DNA of 64,000 bases from Escarpia spicata (Eukaryota; Annelida; Polychaeta; Sabellida; Siboglinidae), in assembly GCA_963995525.1 (NCBI GenBank), contig OZ023209.1:8184381-8248380 (forward strand). Reading direction: 5' to 3'. Under the pieces are notes generated by a model. It was not told the origin of the DNA and ran no database searches. It saw nothing but the letters and a program-made list of their open reading frames with translations. How positions within the stretch are numbered: the first letter of the stretch is position 1; each line of letters opens with the position of its first letter. The position numbers and the translations under genes are program-made. Below, one piece after another: positions 45,243 to 56,014 of this stretch.

Positions 45243-47003
45243 AAGACACTGTTAGACTTCCTGCTTGGTTACAAACAAAAAAGTGCATTATATTTTTGAG
45301 AAATGACTTTTTACAATATTCACTTGCTCTGACATAAGTGCATTTGAGTAGTCATATTTCTAGATGTGATTGTAGAAGCTGTTGGCAGTAAAATGGTATC
45401 TTTTTAGCTGATTTTACTAAGCGGAAGGGTATTTGGCAGCAATTTGGCTAGTTGACACTAGCCGGATTACTGCCTGCATCCATTTGTAAATATTGACGGG
45501 TGTCATATATACAGGCATTTTGTAAGAGCTAGAAATACTAGATTTTGACTAAATTCGACCAGCATGTCAATGAGATGATGACAACGGCAGGTGAGAAGTT
45601 TAATACATTTTCTAGGTCACGTTTTCTTACAATCAAACAAAACGTTAACATAGTCGCAAATGGGAAACTATCAGTGTGCTGACCCCATAAGGGGTCAGGA
45701 CACTTCTAGACTTCCTGCTTGGTAAGAGACCAAAAAAGTGCAATTTATTTTTTTGAAATTATTTTTTACCAAATTCACCTGCTCTTATATAAGTGCATTT
45801 GAGTAGTCAGATTTCCCGGTGTGATTGTAGAAGCTGTTGACAGTAAAATGGTGCATTGGTAAATATTGACGGATGTCACACATATAGGCATTTTACGAGA
45901 GCTAGAAATATTAGATTTCGACTAAACTCGACCAGCATGTCAACGAGATGATAGTAACAGCAGGTGAGAAGTTTAAGAAACTTTGGAAGTCACGTTTTCT
46001 TATAATCACACGAAACGTTAACATGGTCGCCAGTGGGAAAACTAACAGTGTGCTGAGCCCATAAGGATCCACGCCAATGACCACAGCTGTCTGATCACAA
46101 CGATGTGACACATAATTTACATATATATAACTTATATCAACACATATCTTGTGCTACGCTATACTGCTTCCACAAGCTAGATCAAATAGGCATCACGGAA
46201 TAATTATATTGCACTACTTTAAGACAAGATAAAGACCCACCATGAAATAATCACACTGCACTTCTTTAAAGTCAAAATAAAAACAAGCAGAAGCAAATTT
46301 GCATCAGAAAAAAATCAACATCAACATTTTAGTGCATGAAATAATAATGCCTATAATATTAAATTCATTAAGTGTCACCTCTCACAATAAACATCAACAT
46401 ATTTGTATTTAATGCTATACAATAATGAAGCTGATATTTGTCATGCACCGCCATAAAATGTACTTTAAAACATAAAAATATGTTCTATATACAGGCTTAC
46501 AGCATTCCGAAGGAACAAACCATATGTGACACTACAATACACGGAACTTATACGATGTACACACAACATGTTATGTAGTTTTACTACATTTATTCTTAAT
46601 TCCATGTGTTTCAACATTATTAGGTGACACTTTGTACACGTTACAGTTTAAACAAGTGACATTTGAGGTAGGTTTACCTGGAAGCATCACCATTTCACAA
46701 AACCTTCTAATGTCTAGTGGTACCAAACTGTATACCTGTTACTTTCAAATAATAGCAAAATGAACTTTTCAAGAACAGAAGGTGCAAACCTTAGAATATG
46801 TGACCCGCCACTGCAAACCAGATATTTTGTCGCACAGATCTATTTTGCAAAAATAGCTGTCTCAGTCGTGTCACATCAATTTTGTGATTTTTGCAGAAAT
46901 GCATACCTTATTATCTAATCTTTTGGTGTGCGGATTATTTTCCTCAACAAATAATCAAAAAGTACTAAAAACATACTTTTATGAAGATATTAAAAAACAA
47001 TTA
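45243..47003. repeat. Family A copies 3 and 4 in tandem
   Basis: A short copy (45243-45690) is followed directly by a long copy (45699-47003) that runs parallel to 22618-24143 with small internal deletions. Both begin near ACACT.TTAGACTTCCTGCT. Tandem arrangement implies unequal exchange or nested insertion. Confidence 0.85.
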
Positions 47004-49258
47004 AAGGTGCATAATCACTTCGTTTGCCCATCGCCAATCCTGTTCTTTTATGTCCAGATGTGTAATGTGTGGATAGTTTAATTAGTGCGCGCAGTCTGTT
47101 TAATAATAAAAAAATGCGTACTTGTTTTTTAATCGACAAAAAAAGATTTGTCGTTACATCGGGTAGCTGGCGCGAAAGCCAATTGCGCTGTCTGCTTACT
47201 GCGCCACTTCGGTCATGTGCTTTACGCGAGATCGGCATCCCAGGCATTCGAAAACAATAACAACACACACGTGGTTTAACGTATCAAGATGAAGATTATA
47301 ATTCCAAAGTGGTTGTACGAAGGTACGTATTACACTATCGCAGTTAGCAACAAGAACGCGTAGCCGTGTATTAATTCAACGAGAATTGCAACTTGCGAAC
47401 GTCTACACTCGACTCGAGCCTGTCAAAAGTGTAAGACTAAGTCTAAGACTAAGAGTATAAGACAGTGAGTCACCATCTCAGCCAGAGAGTGACAACGAGC
47501 ATATTTCATATGTATTGTATTTGGTTACACAGGATGTTGTTAATAAGCTGTTATTCCGACAATACATATTGAGAGTAGATGACGTGAGGGTGCGAACTGA
47601 CAAGTAACATTGCTTTGGCAGCAGCTAGCTAGGCCCCTGCTGTTCGTGCGAGTAACGTAGTCACTAGTCAGGGAGCATCCGTAATTTCGTGCAACAGAAC
47701 GTCAAACACGGGAGTATTATGTTGGTGATCGTAATTATTAAAACATTTTTTTGACTCATTTTTTGATACTATTACTGCAGAATATTGTTGATTTGCATTG
47801 TATTTTATGCAAAATAATTTAGTTTTTGATATGACAAGCATGATGGTGATGATTTTATTCAATATAAAAATGTAAACGTGTAAATACATAAAATATCAAT
47901 ATACCTAGAGTACACCATATATAAGGATTACACAAGAAAATGCACACACTTGTCTCCATTGTGGTCCTTGATGCCTGGCTATAGTGTATGTATTGCATTA
48001 ATTGGTATCCTGTGATACCTTTCAACTGACATGCCGGCTATTCTTATGTATTTACCAATATATGTATATATTCTCACCACAGCATACATAATAATATATG
48101 TAACTTGAATTAAGATATTGCTAGAGACCACACTGCAACCCATGAATGAGAATGAGAGGAGGGGCTAGAGGCGGTCACCCGTGCCAGGCAGACACAGGGA
48201 TGATACATAGTCTGCGGCAGGCCCACATTTGATCAATCCAGGTAATTTCAAATTTATAACAATCAACCACGTATAAGTTATCAACAAATTTTAATGTGAA
48301 CATTTAAATATACCACATTTGTTTTCATACACATTTTAATAATAACATCTTGGGCATAGAACAGTTGATTGACTTCTGCACTTGTATATTATACCCACAA
48401 GTGTATCAACACAGACATATTAATACACCTTTAAACAGTATTTAGCATATGGCGATGACTCTGAAATCAGTTTATAAAATAAATTAGTCATTCTTGAAGA
48501 AGGTAGACATATGTATTATGAACCTTTGAATACTTGACGAGGAAAATATATTGTTAGCATCACAATAACACCTCATTCTGTCATTTCCAACATTCACCTT
48601 GACCATTCAACCTCAGGCTTAAAATGTCAAACATGAATATGTATAGTAGTTATACATGGCAGACACTGACATGAATTTGTATACTCAAAACAAAACAAAA
48701 AATATAAATGCGCTTTACTGATGCTTTAATGATTAGCGTCACTGTAATGAAATTTAACACTTTTAAATTCATGTAATGACAATGAACATCTAGTAAAGAA
48801 AAATCGTTAAAATTTTTCACTGTTTTGAAAAATTGCATATTCCACTAATGTCTGCATGCTGTATCAAGCCACCCTTCCCCGGAACAACCCTGGTAAACAC
48901 TGACTGTTCCTAAGATATCAACATGTATAGATGCAGCTGTAGTAGAACATTTCGTGCTGCCTTTTTTCTTGTGAAATGCTGCAGGTCATACATGAAACAT
49001 TATTATATACCGATTATGACAATGAACACATCATCATTATGTACTCCCAACACTACTATGAAGCCTGTTTTTGTTTACTGAATATGTTTTTTTACAGGAG
49101 ATTGAACTAGTGTGCTTAGTATCACTAGCTCTCCAAGTTAATGTGGCATACTGGGCAGTTGTATTTGTCCAGGATCTCCGAAAAGATTCTACAGCCATGC
49201 AACATGCTGCATAATAACAGTTTGTCATATGAATGTCCACTGAGTGATCCCAATTGTG
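47004..49258. other. Intergenic DNA, possible tRNA-like SINE remnant
   Basis: On the minus strand ~47090-47230 carries GAAGTGGCGCAGTAAGCAGA followed later by TTATTATT, reminiscent of a SINE with a degenerate tRNA head; this is weak. The rest to 49120 is AT-rich with nothing recognised. A minus-strand frame at 49262-49125 ends in a CPVC-containing peptide (see findings). Confidence 0.3.
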
Positions 49259-49304
49259 TCATGCTGAATCCGTGACAGATTCCCCAGTGCTGATGGGGTG
49301 TACA
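49259..49304 (-). CDS. Tentative last exon of an unknown minus-strand gene
   Basis: Acceptor-like GGAAGCCAG followed, in phase 2, by VHPISTGESVTDSA and a stop. Its phase fits the donor of the exon at 51555-51673. Another frame of the same DNA gives a RING-like peptide, so the reading is not settled. Confidence 0.25.
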
Positions 49305-51009
49305 CTGGCTTCCAGGTCAGTTAGTTAGCTTGACTGACTGGAAACCAATGTTGACTGCAGGTTGCTCTGCATAAGAATGTGGTGACGCTTGACTAGCTCT
49401 GCAGTTGGTGATGGAACGGTGGGTGCCAGGGTTTGCAGATATGGCAACAACTTTCGATGCTGTCAGACAGGTTCAGTGTCGAGCATTCTTCTGTGAACTG
49501 CATCGGTTTAGATATTTATGACATCACTATGTTTTCGCTGTCTTTGATGGTACTGCATACCAGCTTCCTGACTTTTTGCTGTACGTCTGCATCTACCTAT
49601 ACCGGAGACAAAGTGACAATTAGGATGGCTCTGACATGTATGATATTTTTATATGTGACGACACATTTATCAAAAGTCAATAATACAAGGTATTTGTATT
49701 CAATTCAACTATAACTTTTAGCAGTGTCCATGAAAAAATACATTAATTATCCAGAATTGTTACAGTGGTAGGGTTTCATTGTCTTTGTGTTGCTGATAGT
49801 CAGTGGCAGCCAGCTGAGTTCTTGCAACAATAACCAGGCACATGTTTGTGAGGAAGTACACCCTGTAATGGTATTGAAAGCCTTTTCACATTTTTCAACA
49901 ACAATCTGTTGATACACTGACAGCAGCATTTTACTTGTTTAAATTCTCTATGTATCACGAGGACTGTTATATATGTTTCATGCCGTGTATCATTTTTCAA
50001 AATTATTCTTTTTTATCACTGTTTTATATTTTCACAGATAATTTACATTAATTTTAATTTTGCATGATAATTAAACAACACTTGAGTAAGTTTAGTTCTG
50101 ATATCAGATATGGTGTAGTATCCAGTCCTCAGGATTACTCAAAGCACTTTAAACTTTACTCCCTGGCAGACCTGTTAAATCGAAAACACCATCTTGACTT
50201 ATGTGGGAAGATTTCAGCCACACTGAAATTAATATGCAAAGATTATTCATACAAAATATCCACCGTCTGTAGCCGGTACTCTTCATACAGCTCAGTAAAC
50301 TGGAGCAATGTAGCAAGTAGCGATTGTACGTGTAATTCTCAGTCACATGGCGATGACCCTGTCTAGTCTAGTCACTATTTTTTGCGAGTTGTATACATAC
50401 CAAGCATTGCACAAACTACAACATTTTTGAATTTTATATCCTATTGATGTTTAAAAAAAAAATCATAATTATAGTTATTTGATGTGTACATATTAAATTT
50501 GTTCAACTAAACATCTTCCTAAGTAATTGTTTCTCATTGGTTTCCATTTTATGGGCATTAAATATAAAAATTTGTTAAATACACATAATTGTTTAGTCAC
50601 TAATTTTGTGAGTTGTAAACATACAACTAGCATTTGATATCACATGTACTAGTGTTGTTGTTTTGTATAACAAAGAATTGTGATAAAAGTAACTGTTTGT
50701 TTTGTTATATGTACCTGACATTTTGCCAACCTCTTCCTAATTTTTGTTTCTATTGTTGCTTTGCATATTATGTGTATGTGTTATAAAAATTATTACATTA
50801 TACACATCAAGTGCAATGATTGTACCTGTAGTTGATTTGTACTTTTCATAATTTTGTAGTCACGATCTCATCAAATAGTTTCAATAAAATGTTTTTGATT
50901 TACATTGTCTTTACTTGAATTCACATGCATTTCTAACAACAATATGCAATTTAACGAGGGCACCCATTACTGCAATATCCTCATGCAGACAAACAAAACT
51001 ATCACATAC
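49305..51009. other. Intergenic or intronic, nothing recognised
   Basis: AT-rich DNA. The plus-strand frames at 49433-49714 and 50064-50366 lack a recognisable domain. Confidence 0.35.
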
Positions 51010-51200
51010 AGGGGTGGATCCAGAAATCGAGCCTGGGGGGCACAAAAACCTCCACTGGCGGCTGAACCAAATGGTGTAGTCTAAATTTTGTCGCTGCCAA
51101 GCCGCCATAACTATAACTTCAGCTGCTTGGCTGGAGTGGTGATATCGGAAGACGGGGGGGGGGGGGGGGGGGAGTTGCTATTGAAACATTTTCGCCACTG
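51010..51200. mobile_element. hAT-like MITE, partial second copy
   Basis: It shares the left end and body with 18004-18302 (GGATCCAGAAA, CACAAAAACCTCCACTGGCG, ATATCGGAAGACGGGG, then a G run). The right terminal repeat is missing. Confidence 0.75.
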
Positions 51201-51554
51201 CTTAGGCATGATTACTATCAAAGTACAATCCTCACTGAAGCTTGGCTATATTGTTTCACGTGTATTTACTTGCACTGTATAATATACGAATTTATGTTTG
51301 TAACAGAAATATTCCAAATTAAATAAATAGAACATTAAGTTCCAAAAGTGAACTGCAAATGAAATGTACAAATACAATGTAATTGAAAGTTTCACAAAAG
51401 TCCTATCAACCAAAGATGATGTACCCACATAACATTGGTCAGAATAAAACATAATTGTTAAAACCAATCACATATGTTTGCATATCTTCCAATTATTATG
51501 CTATGATTTATATATATATATCACGTTTGCATAGCAGCATCAATTAATACTTAC

Positions 51555-51673
51555 ATTTGTTCTAACTGTCCCGAGCTGCATCCAGCCTCAGGAAGTGACT
51601 GGACACCTGAGCTGCCTTTGCTACGACCACTGATGCTAGATAGAGCCACCACAGATCTTGTCATATGTGATGG
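51555..51673 (-). CDS. Tentative exon, serine/glycine-rich
   Basis: Bounded by CACTGCAG and a strong donor AAT|GTAAGT (phase 0 to 2). It encodes PSHMTRSVVALSSISGRSKG then SSGVQSLPEAGCSSGQLEQ. The peptide has the composition of a regulatory linker. Linkage to the exons at 52.8-53.6 kb is not supported by phase, so it may be another gene or use an exon I have not seen. Confidence 0.35.
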
Positions 51674-51899
51674 CTGCAGTGGTGTTGAGGTAGTTCATAC
51701 CTTTGTGTTGAAGCTATCAAACAAAGTCATGAATTGGAATATGGAATGAGTCGGATTATTTGTGAAAATGAACATGGTTTTACAGCACTAATACCTGTTA
51801 ATATATATGTATATAACAGGGTGCACGATACTTTTAGCCAGTTGGTAGTCCGTCGGACTGGCTGACTCACAAACAACTAGTCCTGAAATTGTTTTACTA

Positions 51900-52110
51900 G
51901 TCCTTAAATGTACCCGGTAATTATATAGCTATATATATATATACATATATTATAATACACACACACATATATGCTTTATCACGTTGGCCTATCGTTTGAC
52001 TAAAATTAGTTAGTGCTTTTATTCGAGAAGATGACAAATCGATTCTCTCTTCATTGTATAATATATATATATTATATATATATATAATAGTATATAATAT
52101 TATATATGTG
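51900..52110. repeat. (TA)n microsatellites
   Basis: TA-rich runs at ~51920-51970 and 52058-52105. Confidence 0.9.
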
Positions 52111-52767
52111 TGTGTGTGGTATGTAACTTGTAAACTTTTTTTTTCATTAACAGATAAAAAATATGTTGCACGGTCTTTTGCCCAATGGTCATTTGCTCAG
52201 CACTCAAGTGTGAAAAGTTCATTTGTACAGTTGTGAAAAAAATTACAATGATATGAGAGTGGCAAAGTTATTATCGTATATATATATATAATAAAAGTGT
52301 AGTACATAACAAACAAATGGACAATTTAAAAGTGTCAACTTATTAACTAAGTACAGGTAGAACACAGATGGGCTGGAAAGAAGGTTACAGGAAATAAAGT
52401 CACAAAGTAATTTTATTTGAAAAAAAATTATAAATAAAAAGTTTTGCAATTTTTCACTGATAGTTCAACAAAGCAAAGCTTGAGGAATTCAATAGTAAAC
52501 CATACAAAATACCCAATGCCTTAGTTGTGATCTCAATGTGTCATTCACCTAACACTGCTAATTAATGAGGAGGACATTTGGCTGGTAGTGGTTGAACCCC
52601 TGGCAGTGTCCACAAAGTTCTACTGTTTATTCAGAGGGTGGATTACCACTGTAAGTCTTTAGAAGAAGATTCCAGCAGTTAGTCATGTCTCTTATGAGAG
52701 CAACAAAGGCATTTTATTATGGATTTCCTGGCTTGATTTAACAAACAAAAATGATAATGGCCTTTCA

Positions 52768-52933
52768 ACTACTTGCAACTGTGGTTATTAACTAGAGGTT
52801 TCTGACTGGGAAAGTATGTTCCATGAAGTGAAGCCTCTGTGGCCTCAGTGTCATCAACGTGCAAACAATTTGTAAACTGTCCTGTCAGAAAGTTAGCTGT
52901 CAACCCTGGCTGTTTTTTAATTGAATCACGCAA
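52768..52933 (-). CDS. Tentative terminal exon of an unknown gene
   Basis: Acceptor TTTGCAACAG, phase 0, then LRDSIKKQPGLTANFLTGQF, TNCLHVDDTEATEASLHGTY and FPSQKPLVNNHSCK, stop TAG. The composition is protein-like and the frame is open throughout. It chains in phase with the small exon at 53191-53263. No family is recognised. Confidence 0.4.
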
Positions 52934-53190
52934 CTGTTGCAAAGTAAGATGAAGTTAATTAAATGAAACGGAAAATAAATTTACATTTTTCTACAAAATG
53001 TATGAATGTAGGAGTATAAATTACAAAATGCATGTTATTGATAAATTGTAGTGTTTTAGATGTGCTTTTTTCTTGAAAGACCAAACTAAAAACATAACTT
53101 CTATAATTTACATGTACAAAAGGATTTGTATCTTAACAAAACATGGGCTGCAATTCTTTGTATAGTAACGGCAATTCTCTGCTCTCTCAC

Positions 53191-53263
53191 ATAAATCAGT
53201 CGCAAGCTATCGATACATGTTATTGTGATGGACATTTTCACAGTATTGAGGGGTGGTGGTTTT
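53191..53263 (-). CDS. Tentative small exon
   Basis: Acceptor TTATTATGTTCAG and donor TTTAT|GTGAGA, phase 2 to 0, encoding KPPPLNTVKMSITITCIDSL then RLIY. It is included because it is the only piece that makes the flanking exons agree in phase. Confidence 0.3.
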
Positions 53264-53344
53264 CTGAACATAATAAGCAACATAATATTATATCCATACG
53301 AATAAATATGCGTGGCTGTGGCTCACTACTCTGAAATTACTAAC

Positions 53345-53629
53345 CTGTCTAGAAGAAGTTTTGCGAACGCAGCGTCTGTTCTTAGACCAGTCTTACTCCA
53401 GCTGTTTCTTTTGTGACTTGTCAGTTCACACAGTTGTCTTGTGTCGTTCCACAAATCCATACTGGTGTCTATGTCTAGTTTTTCCCAAATAAACCGTCTG
53501 GCGCGAATATTGTCATTGTCTGCGTAATTTGGCCCTTTTTCGCTGCGTCGGTGGCATATGTCCGGGGATGTCCAATCGCCGGCGTAAATGCCATAACATA
53601 AGAACGTGTTGTATAAACACTTGCGAACA
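53345..53629 (-). CDS. Tentative internal exon of an unknown gene
   Basis: An open minus frame after a TTGTTGATAG(TAG) acceptor: CLYNTFLCYGIYAGDWTSPD, ICHRRSEKGPNYADNDNIRA, RRFIWEKLDIDTSMDLWNDT and so on to FAKLLLDR, with donor GACAG|GTTAGT (phase 2). The hydrophilic, tryptophan- and charge-rich sequence looks genuine. No in-frame ATG precedes it before a TGA, so upstream exons must exist or this is a pseudogene. I do not recognise the family. Confidence 0.45.
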
Positions 53630-53961
53630 CTACTATCAACAAAAACGGTTTGATCGAGGCATCAATCTTGAGGGTCAGAGGTCAGTCTCGCCCAAATTCG
53701 CGAACACGATACTATTATATGAAGTTTCCACTTCCAGGTGCATGTCCATGTTCAAGTAAGTGTTGCTAGTTTCGACTCGTTCGACTCGAAACCAAATTCG
53801 AAATAGTTCGCAGTTTGTTTATTAATTTCAACAAAACGAAGTAGCACAAGTGCACCAATGAACTAGGATATTATAGGGGATACTTGATAGCTTAGCTTTT
53901 TCGGGAAATTAGCCAGAAAAGCCAGGAGGATAACAATCGATAACAATCGAAATGATATTGC
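53630..53961. other. Intergenic, nothing recognised
   Basis: Unique DNA between the tentative gene and the segmental duplication. Confidence 0.3.
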
Positions 53962-55150
53962 AGCTTTAACAATACAACTAAAATGTGCCTGTTTTCTTTG
54001 CCAAGTGCGTGCAAAGTGCATGACATAACATCGCTCAGCGCATACCGCTGGAATGCGTAACTCTTCAAGTATCTAATTATAATAATTATGACATCTTTCT
54101 TATCTAATGAAATGAACTTTAACAATGTTTTTAGATGTACACAAATAAATCTTGTTGCTATGCGGACTTTGTTTTATTGGTTGAAATGGGTCATGTGATC
54201 CAAACGTCTCGATGTTATAATGGGTGCATTTGGCAAGTTGACGAGATCCTCTGCTCGCTGACTGAACATAAAACTGGCAAGATGTTCAATGCATTAGTTA
54301 GTCTACTATACACTGTATGTGTTTAGGCATTCATATTATTTAGATTAGTGATGCGTAGCTTATTAGTAACAAGTAGACTTATTTAAGTTATTATTCTGGA
54401 AAATGTCAGAGAGAGCAGCAAAAGCCGCCAATGCACTGAGTGCGTGCACCTTGCACGGCGTGAACAATTCTAGACAGGACCAGGCTCCTTGAAGTTGTGC
54501 TAGATTATTTTACTCTTGATGAATCGGACCTTTGAGTACGTTCACTGGTATTTACAAATTTTATTAATACAGTAATTTGTGAAATTAGTTCTCAATAATT
54601 GTATGCATGTTATGGTTATCTACTCTCCAGCTGGGTTTACATGCTACTACCATACTGGATTATTTTCCATGCGGTTTATAAAAACTATATTAGTAGTTTC
54701 TCAGTTTGATGCCGATGGACTATCTTTTTTAAGTGTAACATACACGTTTTACAATCATTAAATCCCTTAATCCACCAGTAGACATACAGCTATTATCATA
54801 CAGGACAACTTTTCTTGTGTCTTATGGAAACTACATAAATTTTATTTACAGCTTGATGGTAATAACTTGAATTTATTTTATTTATGTTATTGCCAAAAAA
54901 TCAGCATTGGAAACACTCCCAGTGCACTCATCAACTGAAATTGTGCGAACACGTTGTGATGTGTACATAGAATAAACCTACCAAGTTTGGTGCATGTAGC
55001 TCAATGTTAAATGTGTCGTTGCTATGGACATTGGTTTTTTACATTGCCCAATCTTTAAGCCTATTTTTGTCAAAACGTCGCTTTTATAAAGTTTGCTTCT
55101 ATTTTTAGCAATAAATAAAAAACTACTGAATAAATTTCAACAAATGAGGT
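53962..55150. repeat. Segmental duplication, 3' flank of the transporter (copy 2)
   Basis: Collinear with 24144-24980 (see there), with insertions such as 54440-54790. It ends near CAACAAATGAGGTATCATTT, the counterpart of the copy-1 sequence that overlaps the final codons of exon 12. Confidence 0.85.
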
Positions 55151-55824
55151 ATCATTTTGAAGCTCATGGTCTGTGGAATCAAAAAAGGAACAAAACACAA
55201 TTTCTAAATTTTGTGACTTAACACCCACTTCGCTGCGGCAGGCCACACATGTAATCCTCTACAGCAATGTTGCAAAATTGTGAAACAGTTTTCTTTTTTG
55301 GATTGAACAGGTTATAAGCTTTATAGTGACACATCATTTGTTGAAATATATTCAGTAGTTTTTCATTTATTGCTCAAAATCAATGCAAACTTTTAAAAAG
55401 CAACATTTTGAGAAAATTACTTTAACAAAATTAGGCTACCAGGAATGTGAAAAATCAATGCCTATAGCAACTATACATTTCGTATTTTATTAGTTTTGGA
55501 CTACAATATGTCGAGGATTTTGGCATAAATGCTTGCCTTTTAATCTCACCTTTCATTGTATTCGAGGAGGATAAAACATACAATGAAAGGTGAGATTAAA
55601 AGGCAAGCAATTATGCCAAAATCACAAAATTGATGGAACGACCTAAACAGCTAGTTTTGGCTCAAGTGTAAAATATGCCAGTGCGTCTTAACACCCAGTT
55701 CCCTGTGGCAGGTCACGTATAGGTGAGATAGAAAATGTACTGACTTAAATATTGATAAGTTGATTGCATGTAGAAGCTGGATTGGAACAATAATCAGCAG
55801 AGAAGTGTAACTACATAATGTGTG
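55151..55824. other. Insertion between the flank and last exon of copy 2
   Basis: This DNA has no counterpart in copy 1. It separates the former exon end from the exon, so the copy-2 protein ends early. It contains a long hairpin and two AACACCCA.TTC...GGCAGG-type direct repeats (~55208, ~55690). Confidence 0.7.
55515..55622. repeat. Near-perfect ~45-bp inverted repeat
   Basis: GATTTTGGCATAAATGCTTG...CTTTCATTGTA and its inverse TACAATGAAAGG...GCCAAAATC enclose an 18-bp loop (TTCGAGGAGGATAAAACA). It could be a fold-back element or be transcribed as a hairpin. Confidence 0.92.
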
Positions 55825-55995
55825 TTATGTCAGGAAAACTAAAAGAGGTGTCGTCTCCGACTCTAGTTGTTGTTCTGATGTGAAAGACGCATCCATTGTG
55901 TTACTGTCGAGACCGTTTTGGACGGAATGTTTTGCGTTGTGGGACGATGTTCCACAAGTCCTCTCATACACACAGAAAAGACACAGCAACAGGGC
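55825..55995 (-). CDS. SLC18B1: Last exon of a second SLC18B1-like gene (partial)
   Basis: Nearly identical to exon 12 of the first gene: ALLLCLFCVYERTCGTSSHN, AKHSVQNGLDSNTMDASFTS and EQQLESETTPLLVFLT, stop TAA. The acceptor is CTGTTTCAG, phase 0. Differences from copy 1 are few until ETTPLL. After it an insertion gives the new end VFLT in place of SSLTQHHVLQNDTSFVEI. The dileucine motif is kept. The exon is followed upstream by the expanded 45-bp array and by intron sequence homologous to copy-1 intron 11, so exons 1-11 of this paralogue are expected beyond 64000. It could also be an isolated duplicated fragment. Confidence 0.8.
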   Translation of the reverse strand, partial: ALLLCLFCVYERTCGTSSHNAKHSVQNGLDSNTMDASFTSEQQLESETTPLLVFLT

Positions 55996-56014
55996 CTGAA
56001 ACAGACCACCAGAA

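Noticed and set aside
47289..47323. Possible first exon (ATG AAG ATT ATA ... GAAG|GTACGT)
   Set aside because: Only 11 codons and no downstream partner exon was found.
49433..49714. Possible pore helix of a Cys-loop receptor (YTGDKVTIRMALTC...)
   Set aside because: The resemblance is short, with no flanking splice sites and no other channel segments.
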